Shown piece after piece: positions 1 through 5,776 of a stretch of 5,994 nt of DNA. This stretch comes from Methylacidiphilaceae bacterium (lineage in GTDB: Bacteria; Verrucomicrobiota; Verrucomicrobiia; Methylacidiphilales; Methylacidiphilaceae). The stretch covers positions 1-5,994 of the forward strand of contig JAQUAR010000112.1 of the NCBI GenBank assembly GCA_028687155.1. The letters are read 5' to 3'. Under the pieces are notes generated by a model, which was not told the origin of the DNA, searched no databases, and saw only the letters and a program-made list of their open reading frames with translations. The number at the start of each line of letters is the position of its first letter. Position 1 is the first letter of the stretch. The position numbers and the translations under genes were made by a program.

Positions 1-578
1 CCTTCGATCGAGGACGCAGCGGGCTCTTACTCGGGGAAGGCGCCGCCTTTCTCGTCCTGGAATCCTTGGAGCATGCACTGGCTCGGCGCGCTCGACCGCT
101 CTGCCGATTGACCGGATACGGCCAAGCCACCGATCTCTATCATCTCACCCAGCCCTCTCCGGATGGACGCGCGCTCTGTCAAGCCATGGAATCTGCTCTT
201 ACCCAGGCCAAACTCTCCCCGGAAGCCGTCGGTTACCTGAACGCACATGGGACCGGCACTGCCTTGAACGATGAAGCAGAGGCCCACGCCTATTCCCGCT
301 TTTTCGGTGCGGGCTGGCAGACCCCTCGGATGAGCAGTACCAAGGCAATTATCGGCCATACTCTGGGTGCTGCGGGTGCGATTGAGGCTGTTTTCTCCGT
401 TCTTGCCTTGTCGACGGGGCGCCTCCCCCCTCAGTGGAACTCCCCGAACCCTCTTCGCGAGGTGGAGCGAGCCCTGGTTCGTCCTCTGGAGCCTTCTTTC
501 CCGTTCGATCACACGATGAGCGTCAACGTGGGGTTCGGAGGCACTAATGCCGCCTTGCTCTTTTCCCGTCATGACTGA
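1..578 (+). CDS. Beta-ketoacyl-ACP synthase, FabF/KAS II type, C-terminal part (5' end outside window)
   Basis: This is a decarboxylating Claisen condensing enzyme that would extend an ACP-bound acyl chain with malonyl-ACP in the cytoplasm. The reading frame is open from base 3, giving 191 codons and a TGA at 576-578. It starts at the family motif FDRGRSGLLLGEGAAFLVLE. The first catalytic histidine lies in NAHGTGT (codon 246-248). The conserved lysine (342-344) and second histidine (357-359) lie in STKAIIGHTLGAAGA. The C-terminal glycine-rich loop reads NVGFGGTNAALLF. The nucleophilic cysteine would lie upstream of the window and cannot be checked. All visible catalytic residues are intact, so this half looks functional. 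It is followed, with an 8-nt overlap, by a degenerate KS paralogue, which suggests a KS/CLF-type heterodimer rather than a solitary housekeeping FabF. A housekeeping role remains possible. Confidence 0.93.
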   Translation, partial: FDRGRSGLLLGEGAAFLVLESLEHALARRARPLCRLTGYGQATDLYHLTQPSPDGRALCQAMESALTQAKLSPEAVGYLNAHGTGTALNDEAEAHAYSRFFGAGWQTPRMSSTKAIIGHTLGAAGAIEAVFSVLALSTGRLPPQWNSPNPLREVERALVRPLEPSFPFDHTMSVNVGFGGTNAALLFSRHD

Positions 579-1587
579 TCGTTTGCCCGTCTACGTGAAT
601 GCGGTCGGCGCAGTCTCCCCCGCCGGGCTGGGGGCTGAACAGCTTGCGCCATGGCATCCACCCGCCGAAAAGGAGATGGCCCTCTCTTCCTCTCCGTCCC
701 GTCGATTTCCCGTCTTCCTCGTCGAACGCTCCGATCCCCGATGGAACAGGTGGACGGCAGAGCCGCGGCTTCGCCGCGCAGGAGGATTGTCTCAATTCCT
801 GGTCGAGGCCATCCATCAGGCGCTAGTCGGCGTGACGGAGCAGGCGAGATCCCGCATGGGGCTGGTCGCGGTCTTCAACAACGGCAGCATTGCCCATACC
901 GCTCGCTTCTTCACCGGCTATCGCAGCCAGGGCCGCCGCTTCGCGAGCCCCCTTCTTTTTCCTGAAACCGTCTACAACGCGGCAACAAGCCACGCAGCAG
1001 CCGTATTCGGACTCGGCGGCCCCACCTGCTCGCTGATCGGCGATGAGGCCGCGTGGGTCGAGGGGATCCGGATGGCGAGGATTTGGCTCCAACTCGGACG
1101 CGCCTCCACCGCTCTTGTCGCCGCAGCCGAGGAGCTTACCCCGGTGACTCTCGATGCGTTCCACTCCGCCGGCTGGCTGCGAAGAGCCCGTCCGTTTCGA
1201 CCGGCCGAGGGCGCAGCCGCCCTTCTTCTGACAACCTGTCTCGATGGTGCCCTCTTTGCTCTCCTCGGAGCGCCAACAAGCTTCCCTTACCGCAACCGAG
1301 GGGAACTGGCCTTGATTGCCTCCAAGCTTGCCTGCGATCTGCCACCGAAGATCCCGGTTTACCCCACGGCCGGGGACTCTTGGCTCGGGCCGCTCGAACG
1401 AGTCTTCCTTCGCCAGATGCCGTCCCTCGGCTCCTTCCCGTACGTAGGAGAAGCGTTCGCCGTCTCCTCCGGCTGGCATACGATTCGCGCCGCCAGCCTT
1501 CTTTCCGAGCAGCACACTGAGATTCTCCTCCCTCTATGGGGCTGCATTCATCAGTTCTCGTGGCTACACCTCCGTCTCCCCGGTTAA
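571..1587 (+). CDS. Ketoacyl-synthase-like protein lacking catalytic residues (chain-length-factor-like)
   Basis: The product has 338 residues. ATG 571 overlaps the upstream KS stop in the string ATGACTGA. No Shine-Dalgarno is visible before it, so translation is probably coupled to the KS. A longer in-frame start at 547 would overlap the KS more and is less likely. The N-terminus (VYVNAVGAVSPAG) and the segment FPETVYNAATSHAAAVFGLG, followed by GPTCSLIGDEAA, follow the thiolase-fold KS pattern. The nucleophile position after the GP turn is Glu159 instead of Cys. The HGTGT site reads YPTAGDSWLG, with Pro265 for His. The GHTLGAAG site reads VGEAFAVSSG, with Glu294 for His. It is also shorter than the usual 400 or more residues. 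By analogy with CLF subunits of type II polyketide synthases and the inactive KS partner in aryl polyene clusters, it probably pairs with the upstream KS and shapes its product length. The heterodimer is inference. Confidence 0.82.
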   Translation: MTDRLPVYVNAVGAVSPAGLGAEQLAPWHPPAEKEMALSSSPSRRFPVFLVERSDPRWNRWTAEPRLRRAGGLSQFLVEAIHQALVGVTEQARSRMGLVAVFNNGSIAHTARFFTGYRSQGRRFASPLLFPETVYNAATSHAAAVFGLGGPTCSLIGDEAAWVEGIRMARIWLQLGRASTALVAAAEELTPVTLDAFHSAGWLRRARPFRPAEGAAALLLTTCLDGALFALLGAPTSFPYRNRGELALIASKLACDLPPKIPVYPTAGDSWLGPLERVFLRQMPSLGSFPYVGEAFAVSSGWHTIRAASLLSEQHTEILLPLWGCIHQFSWLHLRLPG

Positions 1588-1596
1588 CGTGCTTCT

Positions 1597-1626
1597 CTCA
1601 CAAGTGCTTTTCCCGCAGCTTGTGAG
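1597..1626. terminator. Possible bidirectional terminator hairpin between convergent genes
   Basis: A perfect 8-bp inverted repeat (CTCACAAG at 1597-1604, CTTGTGAG at 1619-1626) encloses a 14-nt loop. It sits in the 39-bp gap between the CLF-like stop (1587) and the radical SAM stop (1627-1629), which is where a shared terminator would be expected. The stem is not GC-rich and no clear U-run follows on either strand, so intrinsic termination would be weak. Confidence 0.35.
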
Positions 1627-2793
1627 TCAGATGGGGTCAGCCGAAGGAGGAAAGGACGAAGAAGCGGCGATCCAGCTTTGGGGGCTCGGCTGGCAGCCTG
1701 CCTGCTCGATCGCTTGCAAGACGCGTTCCTCGGTCATGATCCAGCGCTTCCGACGATAGAGCTGGTAATCTCCCCTCCATTCGCCCGGTGTCAGATTGAT
1801 GGTCGCCAGGTTCGCTCCCGCCCGCAAGGCCCGTACGTACCCCGAAGAGTCGCAGAGATTCAAGGCGCTCACGGCCGGGACAACCCAGCGGGGCGAGGAG
1901 AGCCGGAGAACGGCTACCGCATTGAGCGTTTGATCAAGGTCCGCCCTCTTCTCCGAGGAGAGCGGAGTCCCTTCGCCGGGAATGAAAGGACTGACACTGC
2001 AACCGCAAAGAGAGAGCGAGCGGAGAAGGTCGAGCGTGCCGATCACCTGATCCAGGGTCTGGTTCGGAAGACCGTAGATGAAGCCGGAGGAAACGCACCA
2101 ACCCGTCCGGACAAGATACCGGATCGCCTCCAGCCGCCTCTCCAGTCTGCCCGGGCATTGAAGAAGGCGATATTGTTCGGGATCACCGGTTTCGAGCTTA
2201 ATGATATATCCACGGGCGCCAGCCTGCTGCAATTCGTCATAGAGCCGATGATCGACTGTTCCCAGACAGACGCTAATGCCCAAGCGTTTCTCCTTCGCGA
2301 TCTCCTCGATCACCGGCAAGACCAGTTCCCTGAGAGCAACGGGATCCTCGCCTGCCTGAAAATTTAGGTCGGTGACCGAGGGGGGCAAACTCTCGTCGAT
2401 CACCCGTCGAATGACCTCTCGCGCCAGCCGGAATCGTCGAAGCGCGTCGTTCTCCCGACGCATCCCGCAATAGGAGCAGTTCTGCCGGCAGAAATTGGCA
2501 ACCTCGATGACTCCTCGGACAAAAATCCTTTGGCCGAATATCTGCTCACGCACCCGCTCCGCACTGGCCCAAAGAGCTGCTTGCGCTTGACCGCCGGCCG
2601 TCAGCGCCGATCTCCGCCAATCCGCCTTGGCCTCTGCGAAACCTTCCTCCTCTCCGCCTCGCGCCTTGCTCACGACGGTATTATGCCCTGCTGCATGACT
2701 CTTCCGAAACACGGTCTGAACTCGCTGGGGTTGCCTGCAAAGCCATGTCGGCCTCACCAAGTCGCCGTAGCTCATAAGCAATTCCCAACCCAT
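1627..2793 (-). CDS. Radical SAM enzyme of the HydE/PylB/BioB type
   Basis: The product has 388 residues. The [4Fe-4S] motif CX3CX2C (Cys102, Cys106, Cys109) lies in VIEVANFCRQNCSYCGMRRE, close to the HydE/PylB pattern. Further family-like blocks follow in order: FQAGEDP (146-151), KLETGDPEQY (199-208), GFIYGLPNQT (237-246), PFIPGEGTPL (269-278) and ATINLTPGEW (330-339). Such enzymes cleave S-adenosylmethionine to a 5'-deoxyadenosyl radical. HydE acts in [FeFe]-hydrogenase H-cluster assembly and PylB makes 3-methylornithine for pyrrolysine. The substrate here cannot be told, and no partner (HydF, HydG, PylC or PylD) is in view. About 60 residues before the core look like an extension. ATG 2793 is preceded directly by an in-frame TAG. 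A strong AAGGAGG lies 13 nt upstream, a long spacing. ATG 2775 is an alternative start. The gene is divergent from the exported protein at 2847. Confidence 0.85.
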   Translation of the reverse strand: MGWELLMSYGDLVRPTWLCRQPQRVQTVFRKSHAAGHNTVVSKARGGEEEGFAEAKADWRRSALTAGGQAQAALWASAERVREQIFGQRIFVRGVIEVANFCRQNCSYCGMRRENDALRRFRLAREVIRRVIDESLPPSVTDLNFQAGEDPVALRELVLPVIEEIAKEKRLGISVCLGTVDHRLYDELQQAGARGYIIKLETGDPEQYRLLQCPGRLERRLEAIRYLVRTGWCVSSGFIYGLPNQTLDQVIGTLDLLRSLSLCGCSVSPFIPGEGTPLSSEKRADLDQTLNAVAVLRLSSPRWVVPAVSALNLCDSSGYVRALRAGANLATINLTPGEWRGDYQLYRRKRWIMTEERVLQAIEQAGCQPSPQSWIAASSSFPPSADPI

Positions 2794-2806
2794 CTATTGT
2801 GAAGTT

Positions 2807-2813
2807 CCTCCTT
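2807..2813 (-). promoter_or_regulatory. Shine-Dalgarno of the radical SAM gene
   Basis: The minus strand reads AAGGAGG, a full match to the anti-SD core. Thirteen bases separate it from ATG 2793, longer than the usual 5-9 nt. No other start codon lies between them, and TAG directly precedes the ATG in frame, so this site supports ATG 2793 despite the spacing. Confidence 0.5.
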
Positions 2814-2846
2814 GATTGGAAGCGTCCGTTCACGCAGGTTTTTGTT

Positions 2847-3281
2847 ATGCTAGTTCGGGTTGCCACAAGATCGCGTTCTCTTTTTCTGATGGGGACGATC
2901 GCCGCCGGCTCGCTTCTGTCGATGGAACTCTTGCCTTCCCCTGCTTTCGCCAGCAGCGACCCGGCGACGGACTCCTCTTCCGAATGGAAGACCACACACT
3001 CGGAGGAGCAGAGCGCTGCTCCTTCGAGTAAAGCGGGTACGAAGTCGACAAACCAGAAGGCGACTCCGCCCGCCTCCCCGACAAGCCGGAAACACGCTGC
3101 CCCATCCTCCAAAGCGAGCGGATCGGCAGCAAAAGGACGCACCGGCAAAAAGGGCCAGCAAGCCGATCAAGAGACAAAGCCCGAACCATTTGGAATCCAG
3201 ATTGAGAAACTCTTCCGGGGGATCGGCGCGGACCTGGAAGAATTTTTTGTAGGCACTCGGACCGTCGACAAGGACGACTGA
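2847..3281 (+). CDS. Small exported Lys/Ser/Ala/Pro-rich protein of unknown function
   Basis: I do not recognise this family. From ATG 2847 the product is 144 residues. It has a typical Sec signal peptide: basic start (Arg4, Arg8, Arg10), hydrophobic core about 12-29, and likely cleavage at AFA-SS after Ala35. Residues 36-112 are low-complexity, hydrophilic and probably disordered, rich in Ser, Ala, Lys, Thr and Pro. The heptad AAPSSKA occurs twice (57-63 and 84-90). The C-terminus (115-136) looks like an amphipathic helix, FGIQIEKLFRGIGADLEEFF, and is the only part likely to fold or bind a partner. The frame extends up to GTG 2799, but ATG 2847 starts the signal peptide cleanly and has a weak GCAGG 8 nt upstream. 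A periplasmic or envelope-bound role is inferred from the signal peptide and the basic linker. Confidence 0.7.
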   Translation: MLVRVATRSRSLFLMGTIAAGSLLSMELLPSPAFASSDPATDSSSEWKTTHSEEQSAAPSSKAGTKSTNQKATPPASPTSRKHAAPSSKASGSAAKGRTGKKGQQADQETKPEPFGIQIEKLFRGIGADLEEFFVGTRTVDKDD

Positions 3282-3389
3282 CCGTTTTCCCACCCGGGCG
3301 TCCGTTCGTCTAGCTCCCGCAGTCGCACGGAGTTCGGGCCCGGAGTATCGCAGCCCCCATTGCCGGTGCTCCTCTATCCCGCAAGGGCC

Positions 3390-3992
3390 CTAAAAGAGCC
3401 GTGTGTTCTTCGTCGGAACAGACCCCCGCAGATTCGCTCTGGGCGTTCCGCTCAGCTGAGCGCCTTGGACGGGAATGGCGCGACGGATGCTGGGGGCCGA
3501 AGAGGTCTGAGCGACAAACCGATAGTGCTGGATGCGGGAATACTCTTTGGGCCAGACGGTCCAGAGAGAACCCGGCTGGCGGAAATCCGAATACCAGGTC
3601 CCTCGATAAAAGACTTCGATATGGCCATAATGATTGCGCCTTTTGGGAAGGAGGATCCGGACATCGTAGTTTCTCGGCTGGACATTGGCCGAACTTCTCA
3701 CGTAACAGCCGGTCTTTAGAAGCGGCTCTCCGTACTCCTTTGCGTAGTCCCGCCGCTCCAACTTTCTTCCAGTCAGTTCTTCGACAGCAACGCGCACCGC
3801 TCGCGCACACATCCCTTGGGAATGCCGGTGCCTGGGGAGAGCTCTCTCGAAAGCTTTGGGATTGGGGTTTGGAGTCCCCTGGATCACTCTGCCACCCTGG
3901 ACGACTCCGCCGGCTAGACAGTGCGAGACATTTCCTGTCGTGACAAGCGAGAACAGCAGACCTCCCCGGACAAGGATCTTGTAAAGCCCCAT
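3390..3992 (-). CDS. Exported Cys/His protein resembling NlpC/P60/CHAP-type peptidoglycan amidases
   Basis: The product has 200 residues. ATG 3992 is the first start after an in-frame TAA; no clear Shine-Dalgarno is seen. A signal peptide is likely (Lys5, Arg9, hydrophobic 11-18, possible cleavage after CLA at 25-27). Cys25 is preceded by VSH, a poor lipobox, so a lipoprotein is unlikely. The core reads SQGMCARAVRVAVEELTG, putting a candidate nucleophile at Cys62 at a helix start. Later comes HYGHIEVFYRGTWYSDF with candidate His124, then an aromatic stretch LWTVWPKEYSRIQHYRF. A Cys at a helix start followed by a strand-borne GHI(x)VF is the arrangement of papain-like cell-wall amidases and endopeptidases, including secreted amidase effectors. 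Residues 163-200 are a basic, Pro/Ser-rich tail of unknown role. The likely job is peptide cleavage in peptidoglycan. The overlapping frame at 3310-4032 is Arg/Ser/Pro-rich and lacks domain features, so it was rejected. Confidence 0.68.
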   Translation of the reverse strand: MGLYKILVRGGLLFSLVTTGNVSHCLAGGVVQGGRVIQGTPNPNPKAFERALPRHRHSQGMCARAVRVAVEELTGRKLERRDYAKEYGEPLLKTGCYVRSSANVQPRNYDVRILLPKRRNHYGHIEVFYRGTWYSDFRQPGSLWTVWPKEYSRIQHYRFVAQTSSAPSIRRAIPVQGAQLSGTPRANLRGSVPTKNTRLF

Positions 3993-4139
3993 TTGGGTAT
4001 TGGCTTATGCCCAAAAGCCGGCGTCTGAGCAAGACTTTCGTCGTTTCTTAAGAGTTTCCACCCTCTTTTCCCTCTGGCTGCCTCGGTCGATTGGTCTCGC
4101 AGCCCCGCGACTGGCGTGCTAAACTTTTTCGCGTTCGCG

Positions 4140-4156
4140 GTTCCAGTCAACGGAAC
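4140..4156. repeat. Short inverted repeat GTTCC-N7-GGAAC upstream of the ligase
   Basis: Five-base arms (4140-4144 and 4152-4156) are separated by 7 nt, about 110 bp before the ligase start. The size would suit a dimeric regulator's operator, but an arm this short can occur by chance. Confidence 0.25.
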
Positions 4157-4172
4157 ATCGGGATCCGGGCGG

Positions 4173-4196
4173 ACGGCATAACGGCATAAACGGATA
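4173..4196 (+). repeat. Tandem 8-bp direct repeat ACGGCATA
   Basis: ACGGCATA occurs twice head-to-tail (4173-4180 and 4181-4188). It is followed by a degenerate copy, ACGGATA (4190-4196). It lies about 70 bp upstream of the ligase start, inside the divergent spacer, where a binding site for a regulator is possible. Nothing else supports that role. Confidence 0.35.
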
Positions 4197-4264
4197 CGAC
4201 CTGGGTTCCCTCGCGAAAGATCGGGCGGCCGGGGCAGAACGAATCCGTGGGGGAAGAGGATCCA

Positions 4265-5776
4265 GTGAATCGGCGATCCCGAACGCAATCGAGAAGGATG
4301 GCGGCCCCCTCGTCCACCCGTCTCCGCGCGAAGAACGCCGTCGCGAGCCAAGTCCCCTTTCCGAACGCGACGCTGCTCTGGCGATCTTGGGAAAAGACCG
4401 CGGCCCGCTTCGCGGAAGAACCCGCTCTCCTTCCGCTCGAATCGGGACAATGGATTCGTTTTCGCGATATCGATTTCGCCGCGCGGCGGCTCGCCCAAGA
4501 GCAGCTCGCCGGAGCGCGAGGAGCATGGCTCGCCTTCTCCCGGCCCAATGGTCCGGCGTGGGTCGAGATCTTTCTCGCCTGCCAGGCGGCAGGTGCGGCG
4601 GCCATGCCGCTCGACGCTGCCATTCCGGCGGAAAACCTAGCAAGTACGGCCCGCATGCTTGGCGCCTCACGCCTGTGGACCTCAAACGGCTTGGAATTCT
4701 TGGGCCCGCAGCGCCGCCGAGTCCGGTCCGCCGTACTTAAAATTAGCTCGGGAAGCCGCCGCGAAGCCGCTCCCCTCCCCTTCTCGGCCGAAGCGATGAT
4801 CGAGGATGGGCGGAACACGGCCACCGCGATGGAGACAAGCGGAAAAGACGTGGCGTTGGCTCTTCTTCCTTTCGGCCACTCGTATGCACTTGGGAGCTTG
4901 ATCCTGCCCTTCTTGCTCCGAGGCCTGCGCCTGGTCTCAGCCGAGGAGTTCCTGGTGAGCCAGATCCCAAGCTGGATCCGCAACCACGCCGTCACCTTCT
5001 TCCCTTCGGTTCCAGACATCTGGCGCGCCTTAGGTCAGCTCCCTGGTGAGTCGACCCTTCCTTCCCTACGGATCGCCGTCTCCGCCGGAGCTGTTTTGTC
5101 CGCCGAAACGGCCAGACGAATCTGCGACCGCTTTTCGGTGAAGATCCACAGCCTCTACGGCTCCTCGGAAACGGGCAGCATCTGCTACGACAAAAGCGGA
5201 GACGCCACCCTTGAGGAGCGCTCCGTGGGCAGGCCGCTTCCTCGCGTATCGGTCACGATCCGGCGCGACGGCAGGGTTTCGGTTGCCAGCCGAGCGCTTT
5301 CCGGCCGACGGGGGCGGATCACGCTTCCCGACCTCGCCGAATGGAACGAGCGAGGCGAGATTCGCTTATTGGGGCGAGCCGACCCCGTGATCACGATCGG
5401 CGGCCGCAAGATCCATCCTGCGGAAGTCGAAGCTCTTTTGCGGCGCCTTCCGTCGGTTACGGACGCCCACGTCCGATCCGTGCGGAGTCAGTCACGCAAC
5501 TACCTGATCGCCGCCGTGGAAAGCCCGTCGGACGCTGCCAAGCTTCTTCGCCTTCTCGCCGACTGCGTCCCATCCTGGAAGATCCCGCGCTTCTTCCTCT
5601 GCCTCCCCCGGCTTCCTCGCAACGGGCGAGGAAAAGTAGAGGAAAAGGCGCTTCAGGCACTCTTTCGAGAAGCCTATCCGCAGCTCCCTTCGGCGGAAGC
5701 AAGCAAGACCCGGCCGCCGGCGACCGGCTCATCCGATTCCCGGATCAAGACGGAGAACTCCGCCAGTCCGCCATAG
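4265..5776 (+). CDS. AMP-forming acyl-ACP/acyl-CoA ligase (ANL superfamily)
   Basis: The enzyme would activate a carboxylic acid as acyl-AMP and pass it to an ACP or CoA thiol. From GTG 4265 it has 503 residues. Motifs, numbered from there: degenerate A3 loop SSGSRREAAPLPFS (161-174), HSYALG (205-210), A5 YGSSETG (298-304), ribose-binding Asp356 (DLAEW), A8 hinge GRADPVITIGGRKIHPAEVE (370-389), and A10 Lys457 in NGRGKV, the residue needed for adenylation. A complete catalytic set suggests activity, although A3 lacks the usual TGxPK. GTG 4265 has AGAGGA 4 nt upstream. GTG 4247 and ATG 4298 are alternatives. The normal C-terminus would fall near ALFREAYPQL. The last 34 codons lie antisense within the dehydratase gene and read as low-complexity tail. 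With the KS pair and FabZ-like gene it could supply a starter acid to a type II pathway. The substrate is not predictable from sequence. Confidence 0.88.
   Translation: MNRRSRTQSRRMAAPSSTRLRAKNAVASQVPFPNATLLWRSWEKTAARFAEEPALLPLESGQWIRFRDIDFAARRLAQEQLAGARGAWLAFSRPNGPAWVEIFLACQAAGAAAMPLDAAIPAENLASTARMLGASRLWTSNGLEFLGPQRRRVRSAVLKISSGSRREAAPLPFSAEAMIEDGRNTATAMETSGKDVALALLPFGHSYALGSLILPFLLRGLRLVSAEEFLVSQIPSWIRNHAVTFFPSVPDIWRALGQLPGESTLPSLRIAVSAGAVLSAETARRICDRFSVKIHSLYGSSETGSICYDKSGDATLEERSVGRPLPRVSVTIRRDGRVSVASRALSGRRGRITLPDLAEWNERGEIRLLGRADPVITIGGRKIHPAEVEALLRRLPSVTDAHVRSVRSQSRNYLIAAVESPSDAAKLLRLLADCVPSWKIPRFFLCLPRLPRNGRGKVEEKALQALFREAYPQLPSAEASKTRPPATGSSDSRIKTENSASPP

Larger units (their letters stand above)
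3993..4264. other. Intergenic spacer between divergent amidase-like and ligase genes
   Basis: This 272-bp spacer must hold the promoters of both divergent genes. I found no coding frame with plausible protein character and no tRNA or riboswitch fold. I could not assign a convincing -35/-10 pair on either strand; TGCTAAACT near 4117-4125 resembles an extended -10 for the + strand but lacks a well-spaced -35. It holds a short inverted repeat (4140-4156) and short direct repeats (4173-4196). Confidence 0.5.

Noticed and set aside
27..572. 181-codon minus-strand ORF
   Set aside because: It is antisense to the KS, whose motifs are unambiguous, and its translation shows no family features.
823..1515. 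230-codon minus-strand ORF
   Set aside because: It is antisense to the CLF-like gene. Its Gly/Arg/Glu-rich translation is typical of a shadow frame in GC-rich DNA.
1678..2367. 229-codon plus-strand ORF
   Set aside because: It is antisense to the radical SAM gene, which carries the conserved motifs.
3294..3343. CCGGGC/GCCCGG arms as a terminator after the exported protein
   Set aside because: The stem is only 6 bp with a 38-nt loop and no U-run, so it is not credible as an intrinsic terminator.
3968..3992. Lipoprotein signal in the amidase-like protein (Cys25)
   Set aside because: The residues before the cysteine are VSH; His at -1 is not compatible with a normal lipobox, so a type I signal peptide is more likely.
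3310..4032. 240-codon minus-strand ORF overlapping the amidase-like gene
   Set aside because: It is longer than the chosen frame but Arg/Ser/Pro-rich, with no signal peptide or motif. The 3390-3992 frame has both.
4147..5019. 290-codon minus-strand ORF (also 3914-4498 and 4119-4685)
   Set aside because: These are Arg/Ser-rich frames antisense to, or running into, the ligase, whose AMP-binding motifs are clear.
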